Positions 27,357 to 37,045 of a stretch of DNA of 64,000 bases are shown here, one piece after another. The translations under genes were made by a program, and so were the position numbers. Under the pieces are notes generated by a model. It was not told the origin of the DNA. It was given only the letters and a program-made list of their open reading frames with translations, and did not search any database. Numbering within the stretch: position 1 is the first letter of the stretch; the number at the start of each line of letters is the position of its first letter. Source of the stretch: AP-15 sp963772295 (GTDB taxonomy: Bacteria > Pseudomonadota > Alphaproteobacteria > ATCC43930 > CGMCC-115725); assembly GCA_963772295.1 (NCBI GenBank), contig CAVYWO010000009.1:248001-312000 (forward strand), read 5' to 3'.

Positions 27357-28046
27357 ATGGCAACAACTGCAAATTGCGCTGCAATTCGCACAGAGTCGAC
27401 CACATTAACCAATAAAATTAAAAAGGGGCTGATATTTGTTCCGCACAGCGTGGGTGGAAGGCCGTGGCTATATTCGTTCCGGTGGTGGCCGCTCGCCGCG
27501 CTTGTGATCATCGCCGCCGCCTGCGTTGCAGGCTCGCCGCGGACGGTCCGCGCCGAGACCATCGGATCCTTCTCGATCGAAAAGATCGTCGATGGAAATA
27601 CGCCCCGCCCTGACGGCAAAGGCAATTTTCAGAACCCGCTCAGCCCATCTCCCGCTTTCGGGCGTATTGGAATCAACGGCCGCGACCCACTGGTAGCGCC
27701 TCAGGCTCGGGTGGTCGCCCACCCGTGCACGATTGGCGGCATCGTATTGATTCTTCGCCGCCGCCATCTCGCCCCAGCTCGCCTTCGCGCCGGATCGCCC
27801 GGCCGCGGATGCGGATCGCCATGTTGTAAAGCTCTGAGTCGTTTGCACTCGTCGACGCGCATGCAGTTGCGCAGCGCCAGCTTCGCGTTTGCGTATGTCG
27901 CCGGTAGCAGGTTCTGCAGTGATCAGAGAATAAAGAATTCTGTCCAGCGCGGCGAGCGCCGGGTCGCATCCCTGCAAGGCCCGCCCGGACGGCCGTCCGG
28001 GCGTGTGATCGCCTTTACAAGCGGCGAAAGTACGGCTAAAATTTAA
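27357..28046 (+). CDS. Exported or membrane-anchored hypothetical protein, probably truncated
   Basis: CGGAGGGAATC precedes ATG 27357. The first 90 residues look real: MATTANCAAIRTESTTLTNK, a hydrophobic segment WPLAALVIIAAACVAGSPRT near residues 44-63, then AETIGSFSIEKIVDGNTPRP-DGKGNF, which resembles the start of secreted beta-rich proteins. Beyond about 27630 the translation is basic and low-complexity and overlaps a remnant on the other strand, so the ORF probably runs into unrelated DNA. The native protein has lost its C-terminus. Confidence 0.4.
   Translation: MATTANCAAIRTESTTLTNKIKKGLIFVPHSVGGRPWLYSFRWWPLAALVIIAAACVAGSPRTVRAETIGSFSIEKIVDGNTPRPDGKGNFQNPLSPSPAFGRIGINGRDPLVAPQARVVAHPCTIGGIVLILRRRHLAPARLRAGSPGRGCGSPCCKALSRLHSSTRMQLRSASFAFAYVAGSRFCSDQRIKNSVQRGERRVASLQGPPGRPSGRVIAFTSGESTAKI
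27660..28000 (-). pseudogene. Degenerate coding remnant of unknown family
   Basis: On the minus strand, protein-like pieces appear in three frames in collinear order: CDPALAALDRILYSLITAEP, then YANAKLALRNCMRVDECKRL, then DSELYNMAIRIRGRAIRREG, then AAAKNQYDAANRARVGDHPS. The piecewise sense and repeated frame changes suggest a decayed gene for a helical protein. No family is recognised. GC palindromes (GCCCGGACGGCCGTCCGGGC near 27985) lie at its upstream edge, and the 28000-28180 leader carries a direct repeat of GTAGGTCCGGGC near 28071. Confidence 0.3.
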
Positions 28047-28181
28047 AAAAAATCGGGGCGGACCCACCATCGTAGGTCCGGGCGTAGGTCCGGGCATCGC
28101 GACCCGTCGGCGTCAGCTGGCGACGACGCGGTGTTCGGGTGCCCGAGCAACGTCCGTCCCCGGCTTCGGAAGGACGCTCGG

Positions 28182-30500
28182 ATGGCGTTGACGACGGATG
28201 ATTGGATCGGCAGTTCCGGCGCCGATTGGGGCTCCAGCAGCGCCAACTGGAGCACCGGCCTCCCGAACAGCAACAACAACGTCGTCATCAGCACCGCCGC
28301 CGTGCTGACCGTCTCCTACAGCGGCCCCGACAGTTTCGTCGTCAATTCGCTCACCGTCGGCCAGGACTTTTTCGACATGTCGGGCGGCAGCCTGACGATC
28401 ACAAAAACGGCCAGCTTTGCCGACGGCTTCACGCAGACGGGCGGCATCTTGACCACCGGCGGCCAAGTCACGGTCGATGGCACCGGCACGCTGACCGGCG
28501 GCAGCGCCGAAGGCAACACCGCCTTCGTCTTCGACGGCACCGTCGCGCTCGCCGACTACCTGCTCGGCGGCGCGACAAGCCTGAGCAATGCCGGGACGAC
28601 AAACCTGACCGGCCAGATCACGCTCGGCGACGATACCGGCGTCGGCGCGAGGATCGACAACGAAAAGAGCGGCAGTTTCGACATCGGCGGTGATTTCGGG
28701 ATCACGCTCGGACCCGCGACCGCGCAGTTCGTCAATGCGGGAACCCTGGAGAAAACGGGCGGCACCGGCACCAGCCTAATCGGCGTCGACGTGACCGACA
28801 CCGGCGCGATCGTCGTCGCGACCGCCGGGACGCTCGAATTCGGCGGTCCACAGAACAGCTTTGCCGGCGCAATCTCCGGCGCCGGCCAATTCGAGCTCGG
28901 CGGCGTCCCCGGTAGTGTCAGCAATACGATTGCGAACGGGGCGAGGATCACCGCGGCTACCTTCACGATCACCGGTCTGCCGGCCTTGGTGACGCTCGAC
29001 GAGAACCTGAGCTACGCCGGCACATTCAACCTGGAGGAAGGATCGACGTTCGACCTCGGCGCCTTCACCCTGACCCTGTCGGGCACGAATACGCTGAGCT
29101 AGCTCGGATCGTCCGGCGCACCGGTGGTCGACGGCAGCGGCCTCTTCGTCACCGCGCCCGGCAGCACGACCGACGTAAATCTCCTCACTCTTGGCGGCAC
29201 GACAGATTGGCTGAATTCGGGCACGGTCGGCGAGACCGGTACAACACTGACGATCGGCGACAGCACCTTCGACACCGCAACGTTCACCAACGAGAAGGGA
29301 GGGGTTTACCAGTTCACGACCGACAGCGGCATCGCGCTCGGCGCCGCGCTCGATTCGAGTTTTGTCAACGATGCCGGCGCGATCCTGGAAAAGACCGGCG
29401 GCACCGGCGACAGCATCGTCGGCGTCGATTACAGCGGCGGCGGCGCGATCGCGGTGAACACCACCGGGACCATTGAATTCGAGGGGCCGGTCAACATCTT
29501 CGCCGCGCCGATCTCGGGCATCGGCCAGTTCGCGGTCGGCGCCGGTAGCTACGATGTAGTTGCGCCCGGTGTGACCATATCGACAGCGACCTTCGGCATC
29601 TACGACAACGGCACTCTCGTCACGCTCGGCGAGAAACTGAATTACGCTGGGGTTTTCAACCTCGAGGACGCCTCGACCGTCGATCTCGCCGGGTTCGTCC
29701 TGACCCTTTCCGGGACCGAGACGTTTACAACGATCGGAGATTTGGGTCCGCCGACGGTGGACGGCTACGGTACGCTCGTCACCGGGCACGGCAGCAGCAC
29801 CAGTGTCAACGGTTTCCTCCTCGGCGGCGCAGTCGATTGGCAGAACGCCGGCACTGTCGACGAACTCGGGACGCTGACAATCGGCAATTCCAGCTTCGAT
29901 GCCGCCACCTTCACCAATGAGAAAGGCGGGATCTTCGATCTCGTCACCGATTTTGGGATCGGCATCGGCGCGGTTTCGACCTCCGCTTTCGTCAATCTCG
30001 CCGGCGGGCTGTTGGAAAAGACCGCCGGCACCGACGACAGCCAGATCTTCGTCGAGTTCACCAACAACGGCTCGGTCAAGGTCGAGACCGGCGAGATCGA
30101 GTTCGAGCAGGCCGTCGGCGGCGCCGGCAGCTTTGCGATCGCAGCGGCGGCGGTGCTGCGGTTCGACGCGAGCGTCGCCAAGGGTTCGAGCGTCGATTTC
30201 GCCGGCACGAGCGGCGGCGAACTGGTGCTCGCGGACGGCCCGCAATTTGCCGCGGCGATTCACGGTTTCGGCGGAACCGACACAATCGATCTCCGCGACG
30301 TCAATTTCGCCACCGTCAGGCTCGGTTATTCCGGGAACGCGACAGAGGGCGTGCTTACCGTCACCAACGGCACCAACAAGGCCGAGCTGACGATGTTCGG
30401 CAACTACAAGCTCGCCGATTTCCACGCATCGAACGACGGCTTCAACGGCACGCTGATCACAGACCCGGCGACGCACGCCCTCCTCGCCTCGGCCCGCTGA
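28182..30500 (+). CDS. Three-repeat beta-solenoid secreted protein with an internal amber codon
   Basis: ATG 28182 opens a frame of 772 codons (MALTTDDWIGSSGADWGSSS) broken only by TAG 29100-29102; the same frame resumes as LGSSGAPVVDGSGLFVT and ends at 30500. A module of about 209 residues occurs three times, marked by NEKSGSF, NEKGGVY and NEKGGIF (28660, 29289, 29917), each followed by EKTGGTG-type turns and SYAGTFNLEEGSTFDL-type strands. The C-terminal TDTIDLRDVNFATVRLGYSG and DGFNGTLITDP resemble the end domain of alphaproteobacterial proteins thought to leave by type I secretion. No N-terminal signal peptide is seen. The RHS gene follows after 45 bases. Confidence 0.7.
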
Positions 30501-30545
30501 GGGCGGCGCGGAACATTCGCCGAGACCCTCTTTCAGGCGGACATC

Positions 30546-33500
30546 ATGCGCATTCATTACAACTCCGGAACCCGCACTTCTCGCGCATCGACGCTCCTCA
30601 CCTGCGCTCTGGGGTTGACAGCATTCCTCGTGTCGGCGGCACCGGTTGCAGCCCAGGCCGCGGCAATGCCCGAGGCCGACCCGGCAGCGGCGCAGCTCGC
30701 GGCGGGACTTGCGGCCTTGCACTTGCCCGAACCCTTGGTCGCGACCGGGCCGACGGGTGCCGCCGAGGACGCGGCGCTGCTAGCCGCCGCCAGGCGTTAC
30801 CAGGACCGCACCGAACCCGACGATTTCTCTGCATTGACCGGGTTTCTCGCCGCCTATCCGCGTTCAGCCTGGCGGGCGGTGGTGCTTACCGATCTCGGCA
30901 TCGACTATCTGCATTACGGCTATTTCTCGAAGGCGCTCTACGCTTTCAACGCCGCCTGGCATGACGGCAAGAGTGCGACCGCGCCGCAAGCGCGGGCGAT
31001 TACCGACCGCGCGCTCGGCGAACTGGTGCGGCTGGTCGGCGAATTCGGGTATCGCGACCGGCTGGCGGCGCTGCTCAAGGAGATCGGCACCCGACCGGTC
31101 GGCGGCGCCGCCACCGAACTGGTGGCGGCCGGGCGCGAGATGCTGTGGCTGATGAATACCGACCCGAAGCATCTCTATAATTGTGGGCCGATGGCGCTGA
31201 AGATGCTGCTCCTCGCGCAGCACGCGAGCCAAGCACGGGTCGGTTTCCTGAACTGGGTGCGGGCCGACGGGCCGCAGGGAACGAGCCTCGCCGAGGTCGC
31301 GGCGCTGGCGCGGAAGGCGCATTTTCCGCTGGAGCCAATGTTTCGCAAACCGGGCGAGCCGGTGCCGGTGCCGTCGATCGCGCACTGGAAAGTCGGGCAC
31401 TTCGCGGCAATCGTCGGAGAACGGTACGGGCCCTACGAGGTCCGCGACCCGACCTTCGGGCGTCAGAGCCTTTGGGTGACGCGGGCCGCGCTTGACGCCG
31501 AGGCGAGCGGTTACTTCCTGGTACCCGCAAAAGCGGCGCAGGCCGCGGGCTGGCGCCGGGTCACGGCGAACGAGGCCGGGCAGGTCTGGGGCGCCGGCCC
31601 GGGCGTGCCGGACCCGGCAGCGCCGCCGCCTTGCGGAGGCGGCTGCGGTTGCAAGGGCCTGTGCGTCTACGGCATCAACGAGCAGACGGTGAGCCTCAAC
31701 CTGATGGACAGCCCGGTTGGCTATACGCCGCCGATCGGCCCGTCGGCGGCGGTGTCGCTCGCCTACGACATGTACGATGTGAGCCAGCCGGCGCTCTTCA
31801 ATTTTTTCAACGTGAGCCAGAAATGGACGTTCAACTGGCTGAGCTTCGTCGTCGACGACCCGGGCGCGCCGGGCACCGGTGTGCAGCGTTATGACCGCGA
31901 CGACGGCTTCCTTTATTCCCAGACCGGCTACGACAGCGGCACGCACCGTTTCGCGCCCGAGGAAGACGACGCCTCGGTGCTGGAGCTGAAGTCGACCAGC
32001 CCCGTCGTCTACCAACGGTTTCTGCAGGATGGCACCATTGAGACCTACGCCGAGCCGGACGGCAGCACGACCTCGCCGCGCCACGTCTTCCTGAGCGAGG
32101 TCGCCGACCCGCAGGGCAATGCCCTGACCCTCAATTACGGCAAGATTGGCGGCGAGGTGCGGCTGTTGTCGCTGACCGACGCGGTCGGACGCCGGACGAG
32201 TTTCAGCTACGGCTCGGCCGTCTCGCCATTGCTGATCACCAAGATCACCGACCCGTTCGGGCGCAGCGCCGAGCTGACCTACGACGGCGCCGGCCGGCTC
32301 AGTTCGATCACCGACGTGCTCGGCCTGACCTCCAAATTCACCTATGACGGGTCGTCACTGATCGACCAGCTGACGACCCCCTATGGCAGCACCCAATTTA
32401 ATTACGGCATTTCCAGCGATGCGATCGGTGCCGGCGACCGGCGCTTTCTGAACATCGTCGATCCGCTCGGCTATGGCGAGCGGGAGGAGACTTTCGAGCC
32501 GGCGACCGACGTGCCGGCCTCCGAGCCGGCCGATCTCGTGCCGCAAGGCATGACCAATATCTTCAACGGCTTCCTCAATGACCGCGACAGCTTCCACTGG
32601 AACAAGCATCAATACGCCGCCGCCGGCTGCACCGTCGACGGCGGTTGCGACTATCACGACGCGCGCGTCACGCATTTCACCCACGACGCCAATGACATCG
32701 CCTTTCGCTGGTCGACGATCGAGAGCGTCGCCGAGCCGCTCGAAGACCGCGTCTGGTACACCTACCCGGGACAACCCAATAACCCGTTCGGCGGCGCCGT
32801 CTCCGGCACCTACGATCGGCCAAACGCAATCGGGCGTGTGCTCGACGACGGCCAGACCCAACTGACGCAACTCGCCTACAACGCCGCCGGCAACCCGACC
32901 CAGCTCATCGACCCGGTCGATCGGACGACGATGCTGAGCTACGCTGCCAACGAGATCGACGTCGAGACGATTACGCAGACGACCGGCAGCGGCCAGGAGA
33001 CGATCGCCGCCTTTACCTACAACAATCAGCACCGGCCATTGACCTACACCGATGCAGCCGGCCGGACGACGCACTACGCCTACAACTCGGCCGGGCAATT
33101 GACGTCGCTGACCAACGCGCTCGGCCAGAAGACAAGTTACGTTTACAATGCGACCGGCGATCTTACGACGATCGTCAACGCCGACGGCAAGGTGGCGGCC
33201 AGCTTCACCTACGATGCGTTCGATCGAGTCGCGAGCTATACGGATTCGCAGGGCTGGAAGGTCGATTTCGCCTACGACGACGCCGACCGGCTGACCAGGG
33301 CGACCTACCTCGACGGCACGACTGACCAATACACCTATGAAAGGCTCGATCTGGTCTCCGAAAAGGACCGCCAAGGCTACCTTATGACGTATGCCTATGA
33401 TGCCGACCGACGCTTGGTTTCGGTCACCGATCCGCTCGGGCATGTGACGCGATACGGCTATTTCGAGGACGGCACGCTAAAAAGCCCCACCGACCCGAAC

Positions 33501-35503
33501 GGCCACACGACCAGCTGGGATGTCGATGTCGAAAGCCGGCCGACCGCCAAGATTTATGCCGACGGCAGCGAAACGACCTACGGCTACGAACTGCGGACAA
33601 GTCGGCTCGCGTCGGCAACCGATGCGCTCGGCCAGAGCAAAAACTACACCTATGCGCTCGACGACCGGCTCGCCGGCATCGGCTACCGGAATGCGCTGAA
33701 CCCTACTCCCAACGTCAGCTTCGCTTACGATCCGTATTTCCCGCGCCTCACGTCGATGACCGACGGCAGCGGCACGACGACATACAGCTATGTGCGGGTC
33801 GGCAAATTGGGCGCTCTGCATTTGGCGCAGGAGAGCGTGCCCCTGCCGAATGGTACGATCGCCTATGCCTATGACCCTCTCGGACGGGTCTCGACCCGCA
33901 CCGTCGGCGGCGCCAGCCCGGAGACTTTCCAATACGATAAGATCGATCGGCTCGTCGATCACACCGACCCGCTCGGCAATTTGCGCTCTCCTATCTTGGC
34001 GAAACCGCGCAGCCGACGGAGCGGCGCTTGCTCGGCAGCAATGTCGCAACCGTTTGGTCGTATCTCAGCAACACCGGCGACCGGCGGCTCGCCGAGATCG
34101 ACAACGAGTTCCCCAACGAGCGGCAATTCCACTTCACAACGACCCCCGACGACCTGATCACCAAGATCACAGAGGATAAATCGGCGAGCCTGCTGCAGAG
34201 CTGGAGCCTCGGCTATGACAAGGACAACCGGCTGACGAGCGCCGATGCGACGGTCGCCGGCAAATACGGCTACACGCTCGACCCGGCTGGCAACATTACC
34301 TCATTCCAAGCGCCCTCCGGCACAAGCGCTGTCGCCTACAACAAGGTCAACGAATTGACCGAACTCGCCGGCAAACCGTTCCTCTACGACGCCGACGGCG
34401 ACCTCGTTTCCGACGGGGTGCGCAGCTATGCCTGGGACGCCGAGAACCGGCTGATCGGCGTATCGCAGGCCGGTACGCGAACGAGCTTTGCCTATGACGG
34501 TCTCGACCGGCGCGTCGCCATCACGACAACAACGTCCGGCAAGACGACCACGACGCTCTACATCTGGTGCGGCACGCGAATTTGCCAGTCGCGCAACGGT
34601 CCTGCGGCGGTCGAGCGCCTCTACTACCCCGAGGGCGAGGCGATCCCGGCATTGAAGGCGTTCTTATACTACGGTCCGGACCAACTCGGCTCGGTGCGCG
34701 ACGTCTACGCCAAGAGCCCGGTCTTTTCGATGGTCCAGGCCTACGACTACGATCCCTACGGCAACCCGACGAAGACACCTGCGGCCGGGGCACTGGCGGA
34801 TTTCCGCTATTCCGACATGTTCTACCCCGAGAACGGAAACGCCGACGGTGGCCTCTATCTAACCGAATATCGCGCTTACGACCCGCGGATCGCTCGCTGG
34901 CTGTCGCGCGACCCAATCGGGGAAGGGGCTTCGGCCAATCTTTATTCTTATGTCGGCACCAATCCGATCAGCTCTCGCGATCCCCTCGGGCTGTGGCAAT
35001 GCATTTCGTATAACGGCGCCCGGCCACATCTGGTACCCAATTTCCCGCCTCCGGTCGTCTGGCTCGGCGACAGGCCGACATTCCCCGGCGATGTGCCGTG
35101 GACGTCTCCGTCGCAGCAGCCGACGCCGGCGGCGGCGCCTGGGCCGCCTTGGGGCACCGGGCCTGGTTGGGGCAATGGGCCCGGTTGGGGCAATGCGCCG
35201 GGTTGGGGCGATGGCCCGGGCTGGGGCAATGGGCCGGAGCCGCCGCCGCCCCCTCCGGCGCTTTGGGGCAATGGCCCGCAACCGCCGCCGCAGCCCCCGC
35301 CGCTTTGGGGCACGGGGCCGGGCTGGGGCAACGGACCGCCACTGCCGCCGCCACCGCCTGCCCCACCAACGCCGGACGACCCGCCGAGCCCCATACCGAT
35401 CTGGGCATTGCCCAACCCGTTCGGAAAGCTTCTGGTCAAGAACCCCTTTCCCAATCCGTTCGGAGGGTCGATTTTCCCCAATCCATGGGCGAGTTCCAGT
35501 TGA
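30546..35503 (+). CDS. Secreted RHS-repeat protein with N-terminal C39-like peptidase domain, frameshifted
   Basis: About 1652 residues. A signal peptide (MRIHYNSGTRTSRASTLLTC, cleaved near AAQAAA) is followed by a helical region and a C39-like papain fold: Cys213 in NCGPMALKMLLLAQ, His285 in WKVGHFAAIVGERYG and Asp301 in VRDPTFGRQSL. A cysteine cluster (CGGGCGCKGLC) precedes RHS/YD repeats (GRRTSFSYG, YNATGDLTTIVNADG) and the core end GGLYLTEYRAYDPRIARWLS to SSRDPLGL. The C-terminus is not toxin-like but a Pro/Gly/Trp tract (PGWGNG repeats). Near 33981 one T is missing (DPLGN to FALSYLGE), shifting the frame. No immunity gene follows. Confidence 0.8.
35155..35240 (+). repeat. 18-base tandem repeats encoding GPGWGN in the RHS C-terminus
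   Basis: Four imperfect 18-base units (GGCCCGGTTGGGGCAATG type) encode GPGWGN, GPGWGN, APGWGD and GPGWGN; two further diverged units follow near 35310. They are separated by polyproline stretches. Such tracts are prone to unit gain and loss and could form an extended, glycine/tryptophan-rich surface tail. Confidence 0.7.
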
Positions 35504-35777
35504 TGATCGTCAGCACTCGCGGGCGGCATGGCCCGCGCACCAGCGTCGCTCTGCGGCCAGCCGGGCCTCGCCTCGGCAACAAGGTTCGGGCAGTCGAACT
35601 GGGCGAAGTACCTCGCCGGCCCCGCGTCGAGCCCTGCAATTCGGTCTTAAACCGCGCCTGCTGGCGGGCGCGCCGTCGGACGGCGCAGCGCAGAAAATTC
35701 GATCTGCCTGCCCGACCGCGGGCTTTAGTAGTCCAGAAACAATCTAATGGATTAACAGTTGCAGGTACCGGACCGCA

Positions 35778-36000
35778 CCCCCGGGTTACGGTGACCCGGG
35801 TTACGGTGACAGTTTACTGGATCATGCAGACGATTTTCACGGCCCGCTATGCCCGCCTCGCCAGTAATCCGCTCAGCGGGCGGGAAATACGGGGACACTT
35901 TACTAGCTAGGTCCCTTCGGGATTACGGCGACATTTTACTCGATAGGCGGTCGGATCACGGTGGATTACGGCGACAGCTCATTGAGGCGACAGCTCATTG
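35778..36000. repeat. Dispersed copies of a TACGG-GACA-TTTACT repeat
   Basis: The 583 bases between the RHS stop and the ParE remnant contain no supported gene but several related motifs: GGTTACGGTGAC twice and TACGGTGACAGTTTACT near 35785-35818, TACGGGGACACTTTACTAG near 35888, ATTACGGCGACATTTTACT near 35920, and GGCGACAGCTCATTGA twice near 35970-35999. Similar motifs flank REP-associated or IS200-like elements in other bacteria, so this may be debris of a non-autonomous mobile element. No transposase is present. Confidence 0.5.
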
Positions 36001-36086
36001 AATTAAATCGTACCTCAATGGAACAACGGAACTCGTCTCATTCCAAATCTCGGAATTCCGCGAGCCGTGGGCTGCCCTCTGATTTC

Positions 36087-36368
36087 TCACGATCGCCAGG
36101 ACTGCGGATCGGACGGATGGCCGGTCCAGCGACCGCGCGACAGCGTGTTCGGCACCGAGGCGGCTACGGACGGCCGATCAGTCCTTCGATGTCGCGGCGG
36201 CCCGTGCAACGCGTGGAGAATGACGGCGTCCGCACCATCGATGGTGTAGAGGATCACGTACTCACCGGCGGGATGGCTCCGCAAACCGGGCCGCAGGTCA
36301 TCCCGGGCGCGGCCCGAGGGCGGATACCGACCGATAAGGCGGACCTGCGGTGCGATCCGATGCGCCAT
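36087..36368 (-). pseudogene. ParE/RelE-type toxin remnant
   Basis: Begins MAHRIAPQ and then jumps to GRYPPSGRARDDLRPGLRSH and PAGEYVILYTIDGADAVILH-ALHG, the conserved second half of ParE toxins. About 40 residues that should lie between are absent, so the first helices are deleted. After ALHG the native ending (RDIEGLIGRP) lies in another frame. ATG 36368 overlaps the antitoxin stop (TAATG), as in normal parDE operons. ParE poisons DNA gyrase, but this copy is very unlikely to fold. Confidence 0.7.
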
Positions 36369-36545
36369 TACCTCGTCGTGGTTTCGCGCTCGGCCGCGAG
36401 GCGGGCCCGGCCCCGGCGCTTTACGTCTTCGGCCAGTGCGCGCATGGATTGGCGCGTGATCGGGATGCCTTCGCCGCGATCAATCGAAGCCTGCGCCGCA
36501 TCCACGGCGGCGAGGATTTCTGCCGGTTGCTCACCACCTTGCCGG
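36368..36545 (-). pseudogene. ParD-type antitoxin fragment
   Basis: The C-terminal part reads EQPAEILAAVDAAQASIDRG, EGIPITRQSMRALAEDVKRR, GRARLAAERETTTR and ends in TAA at 36368-36370. This resembles antitoxins paired with ParE toxins. Upstream of about 36545 the frame continues into sequence that, on the opposite strand, encodes part of an IS4-type transposase, so the antitoxin N-terminus has been removed at that junction. Confidence 0.6.
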
Positions 36546-36547
36546 CG

Positions 36548-36700
36548 CCCGATCTGACAGCCGCGCGAGAGATCGCGCAGTTTTATCGGCTGCGCTGGCG
36601 GATCGAGCAGACCCTTCGCGCTTGCAAGAGCGATGGTCTGGGTCTGCCCGATCTGCAGACGCACGACGCCGATCGCCTGTTCAAGATGGCGGCGCTGGCG
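36548..36700 (+). mobile_element. IS4-family transposase remnant
   Basis: The plus strand encodes DLTAAREIAQFYRLRWRIEQ, TLRACKSDGLGLPDLQTHDA and DRLFKMAALALV, the YRLRWRIEQ and following helices of IS4-type DDE transposases, where the glutamate of the DDE triad lies. Only about 50 residues remain, with no terminal inverted repeats. The fragment is cut by the ParD remnant on the left and joins an RHS fragment on the right. Confidence 0.7.
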
Positions 36701-36770
36701 CTGGTCGACGATCGAAAGCGTCGCCGAGCCGCTCGAAGACCGCGTCTGGTACACCTATCCAGGGCAACCC
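36699..36770 (+). repeat. Displaced 72-base fragment of the RHS gene
   Basis: Bases 36699-36770 match RHS bases 32706-32777 with about four mismatches (shared core GAGCCGCTCGAAGACCGCGT), encoding ESVAEPLEDRVWYTYPGQP. The source lies in the middle of the RHS repeats, about 4 kb away. It abuts the IS4 remnant, pointing to rearrangement through that element or to remains of a second RHS gene. Confidence 0.8.
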
Positions 36771-36793
36771 AGCGTCGGCGGCTAGGCTTACGG

Positions 36794-37045
36794 ATGGACA
36801 GCTACAGTGAGGTCGAGGCGCAGAAACGGCTTTCCGAGCTGATCGATCGGGCCGTGCAGGGTGAAACAGTGGTCGTCGCCCGGGATGGGCGTCCGGTGGC
36901 CGAGATCAGGGCGATCCCAGCGGAAGCCGGCGCGATCACCCCAGCCGACTTGGATTGGCTTGCCGGGCGCCGGGCGGGAAAGAAGCCGATGCCAGAGAAT
37001 GCAGGGACATTCGTGAGCAATATGAGGGACGAGGATGAGCGGTGA
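36794..37045 (+). CDS. Phd/YefM-type antitoxin
   Basis: An intact 83-residue protein: MDSYSEVEAQKRLSELIDRA, then VQGETVVVARDGRPVAEIRA, the classic Phd/YefM N-terminal fold, followed by a C-terminal toxin-binding tail with WLAGRRAGKKPMPENAGTFV. It would repress its own promoter and neutralise the PIN protein encoded next. The stop overlaps the toxin start in a GTGA arrangement. The toxin is broken, so this antitoxin may be an orphan. Confidence 0.85.
   Translation: MDSYSEVEAQKRLSELIDRAVQGETVVVARDGRPVAEIRAIPAEAGAITPADLDWLAGRRAGKKPMPENAGTFVSNMRDEDER

Noticed and set aside
16219..29102. Possible recoding of TGA as tryptophan (DUF433 TGA at 16219, remnant at 6340) or of TAG at 29100
   Set aside because: TGA ends many intact genes here at the family-expected place and TGG is used freely for Trp, so reassignment is excluded. 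Each case is better explained by mutation or error.
35000..35500. C-terminal toxin and immunity gene after the RHS core
   Set aside because: The tail after DPLGL is Pro/Gly/Trp repeats with no nuclease, ADP-ribosyltransferase or other toxin motif, and the next 580 bases contain no small immunity-like ORF.
36350..36785. A 231-codon plus-strand ORF as a single transposase-antitoxin fusion
   Set aside because: It is a mosaic: antisense ParD, then an IS4 fragment, then an RHS fragment, then the Phd gene, which has its own start at 36794.
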